From Alphaproteobacteria bacterium UBA3637 (GTDB taxonomy: Bacteria; Pseudomonadota; Alphaproteobacteria; CAAHEQ01; UBA3637), in assembly GCA_002373615.1 (NCBI GenBank), contig DFKU01000063.1:1-14797 (forward strand): 14,797 nucleotides of DNA, given 5' to 3'. A program made the position numbers and the translations under genes. Position 1 is the first letter of the stretch. The number at the start of each line of letters is the position of its first letter. Below are positions 12,948 to 14,797 of this stretch, piece by piece. The notes beneath the pieces were generated by a model. That model searched no databases. It saw nothing but the letters and a program-made list of their open reading frames with translations, and was not told the origin of the DNA.

Positions 12948-14688
12948 GCTTTTTGTTCTTGGGGGCGAACTTAAAAATCAAGTCCCCTGTAGCGGGATTA
13001 CATTCACATAGAATGACTTGGACGGAATCGCCCAACTGATAAGTTCTGCCCGAATATCTGCCAACCAATCGCGTTCTTTTTTCATCAAATCTAAAATAAT
13101 CCCCATGCATGCCACGGAAGGGAATAAAGCCATCGGCCCCTGTTTCATCCAATGTGATAAAAAGACCAAAGGCTGTGACCGAAGAAATACGCCCCGTGAA
13201 CAATTCGCCCAGTTTTTCCTGCATGGAATTGGCCAAATACCGATCCACGGCATTTTGTTCAGCGGTGGCGCTTTGGCGTTCAGTCAAGGAAATATGCTCA
13301 CAAAATTCCCCTAACTTTTTCACTTGCTCAGGCATAATACCTCCCTCCCCTAATTTTAATCCTGCCACTAACAAGCGGTGCACCAATAAATCTGAGTACC
13401 GCCGAATGGGGGAAGTAAAGTGTGTGTATTTGGATAAAGCCAATCCAAAATGCCCGATATTTTCGGGGGAATAAACGGCCTGTGCTTGTGTGCGTAGAAT
13501 AAAAGTATTTAAGACATAATTTTGTTTTCCAAATTTAGAAGCACTTAAAATCGCATTAAAATCGCGTGGTAAAACAGAATTTGGAATGGACTTTTTGTTG
13601 AGACTTTTAAGGTAAGAATTTAGCGTTTCTATTTTTTCAGCGCTCGGCCGATCGTGCACACGGAAAAGTGCGCCTTTATTCAATTCAATTAAAGTTTCAG
13701 CGGCCGAGATATTTGCCAAAATCATCAATTCTTCAATCAAAGCGTTGGCGGGCGTTTGTTCGCGTAAATGCACTGATTTTACTTGCCCCTTTTTAGTTAA
13801 AATTACTTGGCGTTCGGGGACATCCAATTCCAAGGCCCCCCGTTTTTTACGTTGCTTTTCCAACAATTCATAAACCGAAATCAGGGCACTTAAATCAACA
13901 TCTAACTTTTCCTTGCCATCCATCACGGCCTGCACCTGCGTGTACGTGAGTCGTGCTGCAGATTGAATCAAAGCACGGTGAAATTTATGACGCTTTTTAA
14001 CCCCATTTTTGTCCAGCCAAATTTCACACACCAACGCGCCCCTGGGTTCATTGGGATTTAACGAGCAAACACCATTAGAAAGTTCAAAAGGCAACATCGG
14101 CACAACGCGGTCAGGAAAATAAGTGGAATTACCGCGCCGATAGGCCTCTTTATCCAATGCGGAATCAGGCCTTACATACCACGACACATCCGCAATCCCC
14201 ACCATCACATGCCAACCTGATTTATCCTTTTCGGCCCACACGGCATCATCAAAATCCTTGGCATCTGCCCCATCAATCGTCACAAAGGGAATCTTGCGCA
14301 AATCTTTACGTATTTTGGTGATTTCCGGAAGAGTGGCTTTTCGGGCTTCTTTTTCGGCCTCTTCTGAAAAAGGCCCCCTTAAATGTGCCTCAGCCATAGA
14401 AATCAAAGTGGGGGCAAAGGCATCTTTCATATTACAAATCAGGCGCTTAAAAACACCGGCTTGATTGGCACGCACGAAACGGGGAACCTCTAAATCCAGC
14501 ACATCCCCTTCTTTCAGGCGGATGGAAGGGGGGATAAATTTGACATAAAAACTTTGGTGAATCTTGCGGTCCACAGGCTCAGCCCTGCCATTTGTCCAAA
14601 GGCAGGTCACAACAACAGGTTTATCGGATATATCATCCAATGCCTCTTGTCTTTTTTGTTCAAAATGTTTCTTAAAATTGCGTCCCAT
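12928..14688 (-). CDS. rnr: Ribonuclease R, short form
   Basis: 586 aa against about 750-810 for typical RNase R. A processive 3'-5' exoribonuclease that degrades structured RNA. Residues 1-20 are a short basic lead. Residues 23-85 form one cold-shock/OB-type domain (corresponding to CSD2). The RNB domain is at about 130-440, with active-site TIDGADAKDFDDAV (Asp139, 145, 147, 148), ARLTYT (245-250) and YTHFTSPIRRYSDL (421-434). The S1 domain is at about 494-575, followed by a brief tail. The N-terminal winged helix and the first cold-shock domain are absent. An in-frame TAA two codons upstream of the ATG rules out a longer reading. There is no SD and the -10 box predicts a start at the ATG itself. 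RNase II is less likely because of the SPIRRYSDL and S1 match to RNase R. Confidence 0.93.
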   Translation of the reverse strand: MGRNFKKHFEQKRQEALDDISDKPVVVTCLWTNGRAEPVDRKIHQSFYVKFIPPSIRLKEGDVLDLEVPRFVRANQAGVFKRLICNMKDAFAPTLISMAEAHLRGPFSEEAEKEARKATLPEITKIRKDLRKIPFVTIDGADAKDFDDAVWAEKDKSGWHVMVGIADVSWYVRPDSALDKEAYRRGNSTYFPDRVVPMLPFELSNGVCSLNPNEPRGALVCEIWLDKNGVKKRHKFHRALIQSAARLTYTQVQAVMDGKEKLDVDLSALISVYELLEKQRKKRGALELDVPERQVILTKKGQVKSVHLREQTPANALIEELMILANISAAETLIELNKGALFRVHDRPSAEKIETLNSYLKSLNKKSIPNSVLPRDFNAILSASKFGKQNYVLNTFILRTQAQAVYSPENIGHFGLALSKYTHFTSPIRRYSDLLVHRLLVAGLKLGEGGIMPEQVKKLGEFCEHISLTERQSATAEQNAVDRYLANSMQEKLGELFTGRISSVTAFGLFITLDETGADGFIPFRGMHGDYFRFDEKRTRLVGRYSGRTYQLGDSVQVILCECNPATGDLIFKFAPKNKKLIKYGL

Positions 14689-14695
14689 GATTTAA

Positions 14696-14724
14696 ATTGT
14701 ACCCTGATTCTAAACAAAAAGCAA
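14696..14724 (-). promoter_or_regulatory. Probable promoter of rnr, predicting a leaderless mRNA
   Basis: On the minus strand: TTGCTT (14724-14719), 17 bp, TACAAT (14701-14696). The expected start is 14689, one base from the ATG at 14688. No SD is present, which agrees with leaderless translation. Confidence 0.55.
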
Positions 14725-14732
14725 ATTTTTTG

Positions 14733-14761
14733 TGGACGGGGAAGTTAAAAAATGCTAGTTT
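14733..14761 (+). promoter_or_regulatory. Possible promoter of murI, also placed for a leaderless mRNA
   Basis: TGGACG (14733-14738), 17 bp, TAGTTT (14756-14761), with an extended TG at 14753-14754. The expected start is 14768-14769, at the ATG. The -10 match is weak. Confidence 0.3.
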
Positions 14762-14768
14762 ATGCCTT

Positions 14769-14797
14769 ATGAAAATAGGTGTTTTTGATTCAGGATT
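14769..14797 (+). CDS. murI: Glutamate racemase, 5' end only
   Basis: The nine visible codons read MKIGVFDSG, the hallmark start of MurI (glutamate racemase, which makes D-glutamate for peptidoglycan in the cytoplasm). The Asp-Ser of DSG belongs to the active site with the first catalytic Cys further on. The gene runs off the window. No SD precedes the ATG. It is divergent from rnr across an 80-bp gap. Confidence 0.75.

Noticed and set aside
14752..14772. Six-codon mini-frame (MLVYAL) ending over the murI start
   Set aside because: GGGGAAG lies upstream at a usable distance, so coupling to murI is possible, but the frame is too short to support and the same bases form the likely -10 box.

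Overview
The window looks like chromosomal DNA of a Gram-negative alphaproteobacterium, probably an uncultured host- or gut-associated lineage. The reasons are lipid A/Kdo genes, a LolA lipoprotein carrier, an HdaA-type DnaA regulator with a clamp-binding N-terminus, and a type IV pilin-like surface protein with the GRSMVEMLGVL leader style that I associate with gut alphaproteobacteria. The lineage is inferred from gene content only. Stops are TAA and TGA, and many genes overlap as ATGA.

Region 1-1840 is the unusual part. Two divergent genes, of which only the first 14 codons of the left one are inside the window, share a ~225-bp, ~91% identical leader plus the first 11 codons. These lie as a large inverted repeat (9-232 and 509-734). 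Differences between the copies fall largely in paired positions and compensate one another, so the repeat encodes a conserved structured 5' leader RNA. Between the copies sits a small transcription unit with a perfect-consensus sigma-70 promoter (TTGACA-17-TATAAT) and a U-run end. Its product is a ~90-nt RNA with a closing terminal helix and a possible H-type pseudoknot. I do not recognise either RNA. The right-hand gene encodes a pilin-like, Cys-rich, LamG-like surface protein.

Region 1841-2320 has tRNA-Ser(GGA) with its own promoter, followed by a terminator and two tandem 152-bp repeats. Each repeat ends in a copy of the tRNA 3' end including CCA, an arrangement like the E. coli tyrT repeats.

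Region 2380-3063 encodes an unidentified multi-pass membrane protein. It converges on a minus-strand lipid A operon, waaA-lpxK-lpxL (6182 to 3054), whose genes overlap.

Region 6271-12515 (minus strand) is a tightly packed operon: DUF2066 protein, AI-2E/PerM-type transporter, hdaA, ftsK, lolA, and a periplasmic ankyrin-repeat protein. Spacing is 1 nt or ATGA overlap throughout, and it ends at a bidirectional-type terminator. It links replication control, chromosome segregation at the septum and lipoprotein sorting.

Region 12594-14797 holds a HIT-family hydrolase (plus strand), a short RNase R (minus strand, converging on the HIT gene with a 20-bp overlap), and the first nine codons of a divergent glutamate racemase gene. 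Both rnr and murI have -10 boxes placed so that their mRNAs would be leaderless.
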